The notes under the pieces are model-generated. The model did not search any database. It saw nothing but the letters and a program-made list of their open reading frames with translations, and was not told the origin of the DNA. Positions 49,939 to 59,679 of a DNA stretch of 64,000 nt are shown here, piece by piece. The translations under genes and the position numbers were made by a program. Origin of the DNA: SABI01 sp963676605 (GTDB lineage Bacteria > Spirochaetota > Spirochaetia > Sphaerochaetales > Sphaerochaetaceae); contig CAXXSP010000018.1 in assembly GCA_963676605.2 (NCBI GenBank), positions 1 through 64,000 on the forward strand, in the 5' to 3' direction. Every line of letters starts with the position of its first letter. Position 1 is the stretch's first letter.

Positions 49939-50895
49939 ATGAAACGGACCATAGTCTTTGATACCCGCGACCAGATGAGAGGTATCTGCGGTGTAAATGA
50001 TAGAAATGTCGGCTATATAGAACTCCTGCTAGGAGGAGACCTCAGTGTATACGGTAACTCGATGATCTACGAAGCGCCTTCGGATTCATCAGGGAAGGAG
50101 GAACTGTTCGCCTCCCTGATCGAAAGACTGAAGAAAAAGAGCGGATCGATGGAGGAGCTGAGTGAACCTGATATCTTCATGGTGTATCAGGATCTTCAGA
50201 GTTCCCGGCAGAACGAAGTAGGTGGAGATGTATCCATCGCCGTAGGACCGAAGATCGTCTACCCGAAATCCCTCCACCAGAAAAAGTTCATACAGCTTAT
50301 GGAGAAGAAACAGCTGAATTTCGCCATCGGACCCGCAGGGACCGGGAAAACGTTCCTCGCTATCGCCTTCGCTCTTCGCGAAGTTATCAGCGGAAGAAAA
50401 CAGAAAATCATCCTTACCCGTCCAGTCGTGGAAGCCGGGGAAAACCTCGGGTTCCTCCCAGGAGATCTAAATCAGAAACTCTCTCCCTACCTGCTTCCGA
50501 TCTATGATGCGATGGAATTTCTTGTTTCACGCCCCGTACTTCGCCGGCTTGAAGAGAGCGGCGCAATCGAAAGCGCGCCTCTTGCATATATGAGAGGGCG
50601 TTCCTTCAATAATGCGTGTGTTCTTCTTGATGAAGCACAGAATACGACAAAAGAACAGATGAAGATGTTTCTTACACGCCTTGGAGAACATACGAGTGCC
50701 GTGGTCACGGGAGATATCACGCAGATAGATCTGCCCAGAAGAGACCTCTCCGGCCTTGTGCATGCACGTTCAATTCTTCATACTGTAGCAGATATCGGAT
50801 GTATAGAATTCAGTGCAGCGGACGTGGTTCGGTCCCGTCTGGTGCAGCGGATCATAACCGCTTACGAACAGGAGTCACATGGGCGCAAAAGCTAG
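49939..50895 (+). CDS. PhoH family ATPase (YbeZ)
   Basis: 318 residues from ATG 49939 with AAAGGAG just upstream; the frame opens at 49888 without an RBS. The P-loop is IGPAGTGKTFLA (near residue 125), and the Walker B region is VLLDEAQNTTKEQMKMFLTR. PhoH/YbeZ proteins are RNA-helicase-like ATPases linked to rRNA processing with YbeY, which lies nearby at 53018. It overlaps the 7TM-HD gene by 17 nt. Confidence 0.93.
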   Translation: MKRTIVFDTRDQMRGICGVNDRNVGYIELLLGGDLSVYGNSMIYEAPSDSSGKEELFASLIERLKKKSGSMEELSEPDIFMVYQDLQSSRQNEVGGDVSIAVGPKIVYPKSLHQKKFIQLMEKKQLNFAIGPAGTGKTFLAIAFALREVISGRKQKIILTRPVVEAGENLGFLPGDLNQKLSPYLLPIYDAMEFLVSRPVLRRLEESGAIESAPLAYMRGRSFNNACVLLDEAQNTTKEQMKMFLTRLGEHTSAVVTGDITQIDLPRRDLSGLVHARSILHTVADIGCIEFSAADVVRSRLVQRIITAYEQESHGRKS

Positions 50896-53016
50896 GAAAC
50901 CTCTTTCCGCACTATATAAAGTATCTCTGTTTCTTCTGATCGGGCTTATTATTGTATTCTCGGTACTTGTTCCCTCCCTTTACTATTCTGATACAGAAAT
51001 GCTGATCACCAGGATGGAGAATCAGTTCACTGTAGGAGATATCGCCCCCGCGGATGTCACTGCAACCCATACATTCTTCTATCTTGATGAAGAGGGAACG
51101 GCTGTAAAGCGTGAGGAGGCAGTCAGTGAAACACTGCCTGTGTTCAGTATCAGCCTGAGAGATTCACAAGAGAATGTTCTCAATGTCTCAGAGGCGGTAC
51201 AGCAGAAGATCCTGATACATATCGAAGATCCGAGTCTTAGAAATCAGACTGAAGCGCTTCTCACTGAAATGACCGAGGACATACTTCAGAAGGGTATCTT
51301 CGATGACGGTGACCTGAACGGCGTTCATGCCCTCGGGTATGAGAATATCCGCCTTTCCGGCGCAAACGCACTCGCTCAAAATCCGGAAGCGGAGGTTGTG
51401 CCTATTGATTCACTCATTACCGTCGATACACTTCCCGAGTATATATACGGTAGAGAGGAGCTCTATGAGAAGATGGGACTCCTGCCTTTTGTCAATGAGT
51501 ATCTCAAGGTGCTTGAAGGTCTCGTGATCATATCTGCCCACTATGATCCGATCACGACAGCCCTGGAGAGGGAGAAAGCCTCACAGCAGGTGGAACCCGT
51601 CATGATCAAGGTAGAGCAGGGGGAGAAACTCATACAGAAGAACTCGCTGGTGACCCAGCAGATGATGGAAAGCGTGCAGGCTATGCAGCTTATCGTACAC
51701 AGGTTTTCCACCCAGCAGATCATCGGACGTCTTGTCTTCTCTCTTATTATCACTCTCGGTTCGATCTATTCCATGTCTAAGATCTTCTACCGGGAGAAAC
51801 GGGGACATCAGTACACCATCCTTTTCATCTTCGGTATCATCGTGTCGTTGCTCCTCACCTTCCTCATGATCTATTCAAAGCCCGCACGGGAGATCAGGTT
51901 CCTTGACCCGCTCATGCCGGTATTCTTCCTCCCGCTCTTTCTGTCGATCATGACCGGTAAAAAGAGGGCAGGAATGATCGCCTCTGTTGCTCTCGCCTCC
52001 TACATGAGTCTCTACGATCATGCCAGCGTGATGACCTTCTTCTTCATCATAGGTGTGAGTTTCATCAGCGTCTATTTCATCCGCTATGTAACCAGGAGAA
52101 TAGATATGATTTTCCAATGGATCACCACGATCGTCTCGGCAGTGACGATTCTCCTGATCCACGTGATGGTCCAGGGACTCCCCCGTCCACGATGTCGGCA
52201 TTTCCATCGGGATACTCATACTCAATATCACATTTTCCTATCTACTCCTATCCTTCCTTCTTCCGCTCCTTGAGATTCTCTTCAATGCACCGACCCCGTT
52301 CAGACTCAGAGAACTTTCCAACTCCCGTGCCGCCGTGCTCCAGGGGCTTGCCTCCCATGCTCCGGGAACCCATGCACACTCCCTCGTTGTTGCCGAATTT
52401 GCCCAGGCGGCGGCAAAGAGTATCGGTGCCGATGACCTGCTTGCCTATGTCGGAGGCCTCTATCACGATATTGGGAAACAGGAACATCCGGAATATTTCG
52501 TAGAAAACCAGAAAGATGAGAACAAGCATGATGACCTGAAAGCTTCACTTTCTGTGGCTATCATAAAGAGCCATGTAAAGCTTGGTGTAGAGAAGGCTCG
52601 AGAAGCGAAACTTCCTCAGGAAGTAGTGGATATCATCTACCAGCATCATGGGGACAGACGTTATTCAGATTTTCTATCACGAAGCTATAAAAGAGGCTCA
52701 GTCAGACAGCAAGTCTGCCGGTGTTACCGAACATGAATATTCCTACAACAATGAAATTCCGCAGACTCCGGAGGCGGCGATCGTTATGCTGTGCGACAGC
52801 GTCGAAGCTGCAAGCCGGTCGGTCAAAAAGCCCTCCCACAAACGGTATGAAAAGATGGTGAGGAATGTAGTGAACGGAAAGATTGAACGGGGCCAGCTGG
52901 CCTCCTCCCGCCTGACGATGAACGACCTCGAGAATATCACCACCTCACTTACTCATTCGATCACAGCAAAGAACCACATCAGTATGCAATATCCGAAAGA
53001 TATAGCAGAGGAATAG
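50879..53016 (+). pseudogene. 7TM-HD family (PgpH-like) c-di-AMP phosphodiesterase, two +1 frameshifts
   Basis: Members hydrolyse c-di-AMP at the membrane. The first frame (50879 to about 52180) has an N-terminal membrane anchor, the extracellular HDED-like domain and about seven transmembrane segments. The second frame (to about 52650) has the HD region: ASHAPGTHAHSLVVAEFA and YHDIGKQEHPEYFVENQ. The third frame carries GTDVIQIFYHEAIKEAQ and continues to 53016. The joins lie at a C run (52180-52184, five C's where four restore the frame) and a G run (52650-52653, four where three do). Removing both bases gives 711 residues. Homopolymer sites favour sequencing error or slippage. Confidence 0.82.
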
Positions 53017-53017
53017 T

Positions 53018-53479
53018 ATGATAACGTTACACATCACCTACAATGAAGAAGAGATCCCTCCGGGAATGGAAGAAGAGCTGATACAGAAAATCTGTACACT
53101 CGCCTGTGAGCGCACACAGCAGAGCGGTGAGATCGATATCTCTTTCATTTCACAGGAAACCATGAAGGAATTAAATCTCAATTACCGGGGAAAAGATTCC
53201 TCCACCGATATTCTTTCCTTCGCCACTTTTGATACCGAAGAAGATTTTCCTTCACCTGAGGCTGACAGCTATCTGGGTGAACTGATCATCTCCCCGGCAG
53301 ATGTCCTTGACAACTGCACTTATTTCAGTGTTGACCCTGACAATGAATTCATACGAATATTAATACACGGTCTCCTGCACCTGAAAGGATATGATCATGA
53401 GACGACTGAGGAGAGTGAACCGATGCTCCTCCTTCAGGAAGACCTCGTCAGGGAGATCGAGAAGGAGCTTCAGAGGTGA
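53018..53479 (+). CDS. ybeY: endoribonuclease YbeY
   Basis: 153 residues. Zn-dependent RNase that matures 16S rRNA and aids ribosome quality control. The metal-binding His cluster is IHGLLHLKGYDHE near residue 115, and the family core NYRGKDSSTDILSFA is near residue 52. It starts 1 nt after the 7TM-HD stop and overlaps corC by 4 nt. Together with PhoH and CorC it forms the common ybeZ-ybeY-ybeX cluster. Confidence 0.94.
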   Translation: MITLHITYNEEEIPPGMEEELIQKICTLACERTQQSGEIDISFISQETMKELNLNYRGKDSSTDILSFATFDTEEDFPSPEADSYLGELIISPADVLDNCTYFSVDPDNEFIRILIHGLLHLKGYDHETTEESEPMLLLQEDLVREIEKELQR

Positions 53480-54243
53480 AACTGTCAGAACGATTGAAAT
53501 CAGTGCTGTTCAGCACCAGACATATTCACAACTCTGAGCAGATGATCGAAGAGAAGCGATCGATGATCGAGGGGATAGAAGAGCTCGAAGAGACCATGGT
53601 CAAAGAGGTTATGGTTCCCCGTATCGATGTTCAGTTCATCAGCGAAGAGATTTCACAGGAAGAACTTTTTCAGATCATCCGTGAGGAGGGGTATTCCCGT
53701 TATCCCGTCTATGTGGAGACGATCGATAACGTCGTCGGCATACTCTACGTCAAGGATCTCATCACCTCAGACCAGGAGCACCCGTTCCTCATCCGCAAAC
53801 ATATGCGGAAACCCTATTTCGTTCCCGAGAGCAAGCGGCTTGATGAACTACTCCGTGAATTCAAGAAAAGAAAAGTTCATATCGCCATCGCTATCGATGA
53901 ATACGGCGGTGTAAGCGGTATCGTGACGATGGAAGACATCCTTGAAGTCATCGTCGGAGATATCCAGGATGAATTCGATGATGATGAAGATGAGGAGATC
54001 ATCAGGATGGGGGAGGGGATTTACCTCTGCGATGCCCGTGCCAGTATCGATGACATCAATGAACGCCTCGAACTCGAACTTCCTGATGACGAGGCGGAAA
54101 CCATCGGCGGTTTTGTTTTTGAACAGTTCGGCAGGATCCCAAATAATCAGGAAAAAGTCACCTATGACTCCATCGATTTCGTTGTACAGGAAATAGATGG
54201 ACATAAGATAAACAGTGTGAAAATAGTAATGAAAAACCGATAA
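53476..54243 (+). CDS. CorC/HlyC family CBS-domain protein
   Basis: 255 residues, lacking the membrane DUF21 portion. Two CBS domains lie at about residues 45-165 (the first opens with EVMVPRIDVQFI; DEYGGVSGIVTMEDILE belongs to the second), followed by a CorC-HlyC transporter-associated domain with ETIGGFVFEQFGRIP. Such proteins affect Mg/Co export or act with YbeY. It is translationally coupled to ybeY. Confidence 0.9.
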   Translation: MKLSERLKSVLFSTRHIHNSEQMIEEKRSMIEGIEELEETMVKEVMVPRIDVQFISEEISQEELFQIIREEGYSRYPVYVETIDNVVGILYVKDLITSDQEHPFLIRKHMRKPYFVPESKRLDELLREFKKRKVHIAIAIDEYGGVSGIVTMEDILEVIVGDIQDEFDDDEDEEIIRMGEGIYLCDARASIDDINERLELELPDDEAETIGGFVFEQFGRIPNNQEKVTYDSIDFVVQEIDGHKINSVKIVMKNR

Positions 54244-54269
54244 ATTTTTAATGAATGCAGGTGGGTTCG

Positions 54270-54299
54270 TTGACTCTCTCACCACTTTCTCAGTATACT
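54270..54299 (+). promoter_or_regulatory. promoter of gap
   Basis: TTGACT (54270-54275), an 18-nt spacer and TATACT (54294-54299), 39 nt before the ATG at 54338. Confidence 0.7.
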
Positions 54300-54337
54300 T
54301 ACCGCGATATATACCTAGTATGGAGGATAGAATAATT

Positions 54338-55342
54338 ATGAAAATTGCAATCAACGGCTTTGGTAGAATCGGAAGAAACGTCTTTAAGATCGCCTTCGAG
54401 GACAAAGACATCGAAATCATGGCCATCAATGACCTTACCGATCCCAAGACGCTTGCACACCTGCTCAAGTATGACTCAACATACGGTGTCTACGGTAAAA
54501 AGGTAGAAGCAAAGGACGATGCAATCGTCGTCGATGGAAAAGAAATCAAGATTCTCGCAGTAAGAAATCCTGCAGAACTTCCCTGGAAAGAACTCGGAGT
54601 CGACATCGCTATCGAATCAACAGGTGTTTTCGCTACAGCTGAAGGCCCTCGCGGCGGCTATAAGGATCACATCAAGGCTGGCGCAAAGAAAGTCATTCTT
54701 ACCGTTCCTTCGAAGGACGCTATCGACCAGACAATCGTTCTCGGCGTCAACGACGACCAGATCGACAAGTCTCTTCTTGCTTTCTCCAATGCTTCCTGTA
54801 CGACAAACTGTCTTGCTCCGGTTGCAAAGGTACTCAATGACTCCTTCGGTATCGAAAGAGGTCTCATGACTACTGTTCATGCGTTCACAAACGACCAGGT
54901 TACTCTTGACATGCCTCACGGCGACCTGAGAAGAGCCCGTGCCGCTTCACTCTCGATCATTCCCACAACCACCGGTGCAGCTCGTGCTGTTTCAAAGGTT
55001 ATCCCTTCACTTGAAGGCAAGCTGAACGGCGGTGCAATGCGTGTGCCCGTTCCCACAGGAAGTATCGTTGACCTGAGCGTCATTCTTGAGAAGGACTGTG
55101 AAGTTGAAGACCTGAACGCCGCCATCAAGGCTGCTGCAGAAGGTCCGATGAAGGGAATTCTCGAGTATACTGAAGATCCTATCGTATCGGCAGACATCAA
55201 GGGTAACACACACTCTTCAGTCTTCGATGCAGCTCTCACCATGAAAATGGGACCGAAGTTCTTCAAGATCATGAGCTGGTATGACAATGAAATGGGTTAC
55301 TCAAACCGCGTTGTCGGCCTCGCAAAGAAGCTTGTTGACTAA
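54338..55342 (+). CDS. gap: glyceraldehyde-3-phosphate dehydrogenase
   Basis: 334 residues from ATG 54338 with GGAGG upstream; the frame extends to 54251 but runs into the promoter. Glycolytic enzyme oxidising glyceraldehyde-3-phosphate to 1,3-bisphosphoglycerate with NAD. NAD-binding INGFGRIGRNVFK is at the N-terminus, the catalytic cysteine in SNASCTTNCLAP near residue 150, and the phosphate-site motif in SWYDNEMGYSNR near the end. First gene of a glycolytic operon. A hairpin follows at 55372. Confidence 0.97.
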   Translation: MKIAINGFGRIGRNVFKIAFEDKDIEIMAINDLTDPKTLAHLLKYDSTYGVYGKKVEAKDDAIVVDGKEIKILAVRNPAELPWKELGVDIAIESTGVFATAEGPRGGYKDHIKAGAKKVILTVPSKDAIDQTIVLGVNDDQIDKSLLAFSNASCTTNCLAPVAKVLNDSFGIERGLMTTVHAFTNDQVTLDMPHGDLRRARAASLSIIPTTTGAARAVSKVIPSLEGKLNGGAMRVPVPTGSIVDLSVILEKDCEVEDLNAAIKAAAEGPMKGILEYTEDPIVSADIKGNTHSSVFDAALTMKMGPKFFKIMSWYDNEMGYSNRVVGLAKKLVD

Positions 55343-55371
55343 TCAGAGCACGTTCTAAGTTGATACAAGCC

Positions 55372-55402
55372 CACGCACTCCCTGTAACAGTGGGAGTGCG
55401 TG
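55372..55402 (+). terminator. hairpin between gap and pgk
   Basis: 11-bp perfect stem CACGCACTCCC/GGGAGTGCGTG (55372-55382 with 55392-55402) with a 9-nt loop, then TTATCTTT. It may end part of the gap transcripts, letting gap be made in excess of the downstream genes. Confidence 0.7.
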
Positions 55403-55424
55403 TTATCTTTGATAAGGAGACTTC

Positions 55425-56606
55425 ATGAATCTACAGACAGTAAAAGACCTTGATCTTACAGAAAAGAGAGTGCTCATCAGAGTCGATTTCAATGTCCCTC
55501 TTAAGGACGGAGTCGTGACTGATGATACGAGAATCCAGAAAGCTCTCGACACCATTACCTATATTCTCGCACAGAAAGGAACCAGTCTTGTTGTGATGAG
55601 CCACTTCGGACGCCCGAAAGGGAAGAAGAGCAGTGAGTTCTCCATGGCACCGATTGCAAAAAAATTCTCAGAACTCCTTGGCAGAGAGGTTAAACTTGCA
55701 TCTGACGTCATCGGAGAAGGAGTGAAGAAGGAAGTTGAGGCTCTGCAGGCTGGCGAAGTTCTTCTCCTCGAGAATGTCCGTTTCTACGCTGAAGAAGAGA
55801 AGAACGACGCGGAATTTGCCAAGACACTTGCATCCTACGGAGATGTCTACGTGAATGATGCTTTCGGTACGGCCCACCGGGCACATGCCTCCACCGAGGG
55901 AGTTGCCCATTATCTTCCCTCAGCAGCAGGTTTTCTGATCGAGAAGGAAGTGAAATTCTTCGCTCCGCTTCTCAGCAATCCCGAAAAACCGTTCGTGGCA
56001 ATTATCGGAGGCTCGAAGGTCTCCAGCAAGATCACCGTTCTCGAGTCTCTCGTGAATACCTGTGATACCATCGTTATTGCAGGCGGTATGGCCTATACCT
56101 TCCTGAAAGTTCAGGGACACACGATCGGTAAGTCTCTTCTTGAAGAAGATTATCTCACGGTGGCTGAATCCTTCCTGAAAAAAGCGGAAGAAAAGGGCGT
56201 CAAGGTCATTCTTCCTCTCGACCATGTCGGTGCAGAGAACTTTGATGAAAACGCGTCTCCTGTCGCTGTCGATTCTGTCGATATCCCCGATACCCTTATC
56301 GGCATGGATGTCGGTGAAAAGACTCTTGCGGAAGTTGAAACAGAACTGAAGAAGGCGAAAAGCATTGTCTGGAACGGACCTATGGGTGTGTTCGAGTTTG
56401 CTTCTTTTGCAAATGGCACGAAGAAAGTTGCCCAGATGGTGGCTGAGTGTGAAGGTACGACTGTTGTCGGCGGCGGAGATTCCGTTGCTGCTGTAAACAC
56501 CTTCGGCTTTGCCGATAGAATTGATCACGTAAGTACCGGAGGCGGTGCTTCCCTTGAATTCCTCGAGGGAAAGGAACTGCCCGGAATCAAAGCACTGGAG
56601 AAATAG
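55425..56606 (+). CDS. pgk: phosphoglycerate kinase
   Basis: 393 residues. Makes ATP and 3-phosphoglycerate from the gap product. Substrate motifs RVDFNVPLKDG and MSHFGRPKGKK are at the N-terminus, and the nucleotide region WNGPMGVFEF and VGGGDSVAAVNTFG near the C-terminus. RBS AAGGAG precedes the ATG. tpiA follows 2 nt after the stop. Confidence 0.97.
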   Translation: MNLQTVKDLDLTEKRVLIRVDFNVPLKDGVVTDDTRIQKALDTITYILAQKGTSLVVMSHFGRPKGKKSSEFSMAPIAKKFSELLGREVKLASDVIGEGVKKEVEALQAGEVLLLENVRFYAEEEKNDAEFAKTLASYGDVYVNDAFGTAHRAHASTEGVAHYLPSAAGFLIEKEVKFFAPLLSNPEKPFVAIIGGSKVSSKITVLESLVNTCDTIVIAGGMAYTFLKVQGHTIGKSLLEEDYLTVAESFLKKAEEKGVKVILPLDHVGAENFDENASPVAVDSVDIPDTLIGMDVGEKTLAEVETELKKAKSIVWNGPMGVFEFASFANGTKKVAQMVAECEGTTVVGGGDSVAAVNTFGFADRIDHVSTGGGASLEFLEGKELPGIKALEK

Positions 56607-56608
56607 TA

Positions 56609-57367
56609 ATGAGAAATGTGTGCATTGCAGGAAACTGGAAAATGAATATGACCCCGTCTGAAGGGGTTGAGCTCGTAAACGGGCTGAAAGAGGCGGCAAA
56701 GAACGCTGCATCGAACGAGACTGTCGTCGTTGCACCTCCGTTTATTACTATTCCGGCTGTTGTGGAAGCCGCGAAGGGTTCTGCCATTCAGGTCGCAGCT
56801 CAGAATATGAGCGATCAGGTAAGCGGCGCATTCACCGGTGAAGTATCGGCAGATATGCTTCTCGCTGCAGGAGTCACCTCTGTCATTCTCGGACACTCCG
56901 AGAGAAGAGCTCTCTACGGTGAAGATGATGCATTCATCAACAGAAAGGTAAAATATGCTCTTGAGAAAGGCCTGAAGGTTATTCTCTGTGTCGGTGAGAC
57001 TCTTGAAGAAAGAGAAGCAGGCAAACTTGAATCCGTTCTCAATACCCAGGTGGTGGAAGGACTGAAAGATGTAGCAGCTTCACAGATGAAAGATGTCATC
57101 ATCGCGTACGAACCTGTCTGGGCGATCGGTACCGGCAAAACCGCGACAGCGGACGATGCAAACAGTGCTCACGCCTATATCAGATCAGTTGTTGCGAATA
57201 TCCTGAGCGAAGATGTTGCCAATAACCTCATAATACAGTATGGTGGTTCAGTGAAACCGGGCAATGTGAAATCTCTCATGGCAATGGAGCACATTGACGG
57301 CGCACTCGTCGGCGGAGCATCTCTCACTGTAGAGCTGTTCGCACCGATCGTGCAATTCAACGATTAA
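56609..57367 (+). CDS. tpiA: triosephosphate isomerase
   Basis: 252 residues. Interconverts dihydroxyacetone phosphate and glyceraldehyde-3-phosphate. N-terminal GNWKMNM with the catalytic Lys, catalytic His in VILGHSERRALYGE (near residue 95), catalytic Glu in IIAYEPVWAIGTGKTA (near residue 165), and GGSVKPGNVKSLMA near the end. It sits between pgk and secG; the ATG follows pgk by 2 nt. Confidence 0.97.
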   Translation: MRNVCIAGNWKMNMTPSEGVELVNGLKEAAKNAASNETVVVAPPFITIPAVVEAAKGSAIQVAAQNMSDQVSGAFTGEVSADMLLAAGVTSVILGHSERRALYGEDDAFINRKVKYALEKGLKVILCVGETLEEREAGKLESVLNTQVVEGLKDVAASQMKDVIIAYEPVWAIGTGKTATADDANSAHAYIRSVVANILSEDVANNLIIQYGGSVKPGNVKSLMAMEHIDGALVGGASLTVELFAPIVQFND

Positions 57368-57379
57368 TTGGAGACCACA

Positions 57380-57706
57380 ATGGGTATCATCAGCATTATT
57401 CTTTTAGTCATTTTTGTCATCGCCGCTCTTCTCCTTATCCTTCTGGTTGCTCTTCAGAGTGACGGAGGTTCAGGTCTCGGAGGCGTCTTCGGAGGCGGAA
57501 GTGATTCTACTTTCGGTGGCCAGGGCAATAAGGTCCTTACAAAGATCACAGCAATTGTCGGCGGTTCTTTCCTCGTCATTGCTCTTCTTCTCGCTGTCAT
57601 GACCAAAGGTCCAGGAACTGATACACTGCTTGACAGTGCCAGTGCGGATCAGGTTCAGACTACCAGCGAATGGTGGGACGACAACGCTGAAGCCACACAG
57701 GAATAG
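57380..57706 (+). CDS. secG: preprotein translocase subunit SecG
   Basis: 108 residues from ATG 57380, preceded by GGAG; the frame also opens at a TTG (57368). Two membrane helices (IISIILLVIFVIAALLLILL and IVGGSFLVIALLLAVM) flank a glycine-rich loop (GGSGLGGVFGGGSDSTFGG), the SecG pattern. It aids SecYEG export. The C-terminal acidic tail is longer than in many homologues. The gap-pgk-tpiA-secG order is common in bacteria. Confidence 0.9.
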   Translation: MGIISIILLVIFVIAALLLILLVALQSDGGSGLGGVFGGGSDSTFGGQGNKVLTKITAIVGGSFLVIALLLAVMTKGPGTDTLLDSASADQVQTTSEWWDDNAEATQE

Positions 57707-57727
57707 TGTTCGGCAAGACTCTCATAT

Positions 57728-57753
57728 AACCGCATAGTTTCTATGCGGTTTTG
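57728..57753 (+). terminator. terminator after secG
   Basis: 10-bp stem AACCGCATAG/CTATGCGGTT (57728-57737 with 57741-57750), TTT loop, then a short T run. Confidence 0.8.
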
Positions 57754-57773
57754 CTGTTGAAAGGGAGGTTTCA

Positions 57774-58187
57774 ATGAAAGCAGCTATTCTTTATGCAGAT
57801 GTAGCACAGCGGACGAAAGCCAAAGAGATCGCTTCGGCACTTGCACGCGGTATTCAGCAGCAGGGAATCGACTGCGACCTCCTTGACGTGAAGAAAGAAT
57901 CGGAGAAGAGAGTGGCGATGTACCAGTACATCGCTGTTGTCACGACACCTACCGGCCTGTGGGGAGGGACGATAGACTCTTCGATTCAGCACTTCCTCCG
58001 GCAGAACAGCTCTGTTGCAGGTAAACGATGCGCAGCATTTGTTACCAAGGGCGCTATCCGGATGAATAAAACACTGCAGGCTCTCTTCAAGGTGATGGAA
58101 GGGGAAGGAATGTACCTGACCTATTCGGATATTATGCCGAACGCATCACAGGCTCAGGTGACCGGAGCTCACCTGTCACTATCTTAA
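57774..58187 (+). CDS. hypothetical flavodoxin-like small protein
   Basis: 137 residues, no named family recognised. The alternating hydrophobic strand pattern AAILYADVAQRTKAKEIASA at the start and IAVVTTPTGLWGGTIDSS near residue 55 suggest a flavodoxin-like fold, and the T-P-T-G loop could bind a phosphate or FMN. It has an RBS GGGAGG before the ATG. It sits alone between secG's terminator and the PpiC gene. An FMN-binding role is a guess from the fold pattern. Confidence 0.6.
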   Translation: MKAAILYADVAQRTKAKEIASALARGIQQQGIDCDLLDVKKESEKRVAMYQYIAVVTTPTGLWGGTIDSSIQHFLRQNSSVAGKRCAAFVTKGAIRMNKTLQALFKVMEGEGMYLTYSDIMPNASQAQVTGAHLSLS

Positions 58188-58207
58188 TTCCCAGGAGTTT
58201 CATACAC

Positions 58208-59260
58208 ATGAAAAAACTTTCTATTCTTGTCCTTGTTCTCTCTCTCTTTATCCCCATCCTTTCTGCAGCGGATAATGATCCTGCTGCAACTGTCAATCTG
58301 ATCAGGGAGAAAGTGATTACTGTCGGCGACCTTATGCTTAAAGTTGATGAAGAAAGAGCAAAGCTGAGCGCAGCAGGTGAGGATCCCTCTTCAGTTGATG
58401 CTCTCAGTGTCCTTGATATCATGATCAACGATACCGTCGTTCTCCAGGGTGCTGAACGTGACGGATTCCTTGTCGATAATGCTCAGATAGATCAGATCAT
58501 CTCTCAGCAGATGACTTCTCTTTCCCAGCAGACCGGCAGAAATATCACAGAAGCACAGTATGAGATGAGCATCATGAACGTATATGGTGTGTCTCTGCAG
58601 GAATTCAAGACGATGCTGAGAGATTCAAGCACAGTTGACCAGTATGTCCGTGGAACACAGCAGAGTGTGATCAACTCATATAATGAACCGACTGAAGAAG
58701 ATATCAATACCTTTTTCCGGACTAACCGTTCCCAGTTTATGAATCCTGAACTTGTCAGAATCTCCCATATTTTCATGCCCTTTACCGAAGAAACCAAGGC
58801 AACTGTTAAAAAGGATATGGATAAGGTAGCGCGCTATCTCAAGTACAACACCTACACCTTTGAAGAGCTGGTGCCGAAATACTCGAAGGATGAAGAGAGC
58901 ATAGACCGCGGCGGTGATATCGGCTGGCTTGCATTCGACGATACCCAGATGAGAGCCGCCCTCGGTGCGTCTTTCTTCGATGCTGTATTCGAACTGAAAC
59001 TCGGGAAACCCTCCGGAGTCCTTGAATCAAATTCGGGGTACCATATTGTGAAGGCGGTTACTCATACCGAACCGAAGCTCCTTGCCCTGACAGATAAGAT
59101 CAATCCCGAGAGTTCTACTACGGTAAAAGATTACATCAGAAAGACTCTCACCGAACGACTCAGGCAGCAGGCTTATATGAACGCCATCGACACGCTGGTG
59201 GGTTCACTGAGGGATGAGGCATCTATCGATATTTCCTATACAGGAGATTCAGCACTGTGA
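58208..59260 (+). CDS. periplasmic peptidyl-prolyl isomerase / SurA-like foldase
   Basis: 350 residues. MKKLSILVLVLSLFIPILSA is a signal peptide, then a SurA_N-like helical domain (residues about 30-160), then one parvulin domain with PELVRISHIFMPF, FEELVPKYSKDEES, RGGDIGWL and LESNSGYHIVKAV. It would help outer-membrane proteins fold in the periplasm, consistent with lptD and other beta-barrel genes in this window. No lipobox is seen. It overlaps nusB by 4 nt. Confidence 0.88.
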   Translation: MKKLSILVLVLSLFIPILSAADNDPAATVNLIREKVITVGDLMLKVDEERAKLSAAGEDPSSVDALSVLDIMINDTVVLQGAERDGFLVDNAQIDQIISQQMTSLSQQTGRNITEAQYEMSIMNVYGVSLQEFKTMLRDSSTVDQYVRGTQQSVINSYNEPTEEDINTFFRTNRSQFMNPELVRISHIFMPFTEETKATVKKDMDKVARYLKYNTYTFEELVPKYSKDEESIDRGGDIGWLAFDDTQMRAALGASFFDAVFELKLGKPSGVLESNSGYHIVKAVTHTEPKLLALTDKINPESSTTVKDYIRKTLTERLRQQAYMNAIDTLVGSLRDEASIDISYTGDSAL

Positions 59261-59679
59261 GCAAGCGACACGAAGGAAGAGAATTAGCACTGACCACCCT
59301 CTATTCACTGGATTTCAACGGTGAGATAGAAAAAGGAATTCTCCCTGACTCCTTTCCAACGGTCAATGAAGAGGAACAGGATAAGCTTGATACGGAAACT
59401 GCACTGTTTGCACGCTATCTCATAGCGGGAACACTCGAGAATCTCGAGCAGATTGATGAGATGATCAGCACCTACTCAATCAATCGTCCGATTGATAAAA
59501 TCGATATCATCGACAGGAATATCCTGAGACTCAGTGTATTCACTCTCCTCTTCGATAAGAAGATACACTCACGTGTCGTTATCACAGAGGCGGTGAAACT
59601 TTCGCAGGAGTATTCAAGAGAAGTGAACTATAAGTTCATCAACGGAATCCTTGATTCCATGGAGAAACATCGTTCATGA
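59257..59679 (+). CDS. nusB: transcription antitermination factor NusB
   Basis: 140 residues from a GTG at 59257 that overlaps the previous stop (GTGA). All-helical fold; the NusB motifs RELALTTLYSLDFNG at the N-terminus and IDRNILRLSVFTLLF plus TEAVKLSQEYSREVNYKFIN at the C-terminus are clear. It binds boxA RNA with S10 in rRNA antitermination. Overlaps map by 4 nt. Confidence 0.94.
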   Translation: MSKRHEGRELALTTLYSLDFNGEIEKGILPDSFPTVNEEEQDKLDTETALFARYLIAGTLENLEQIDEMISTYSINRPIDKIDIIDRNILRLSVFTLLFDKKIHSRVVITEAVKLSQEYSREVNYKFINGILDSMEKHRS

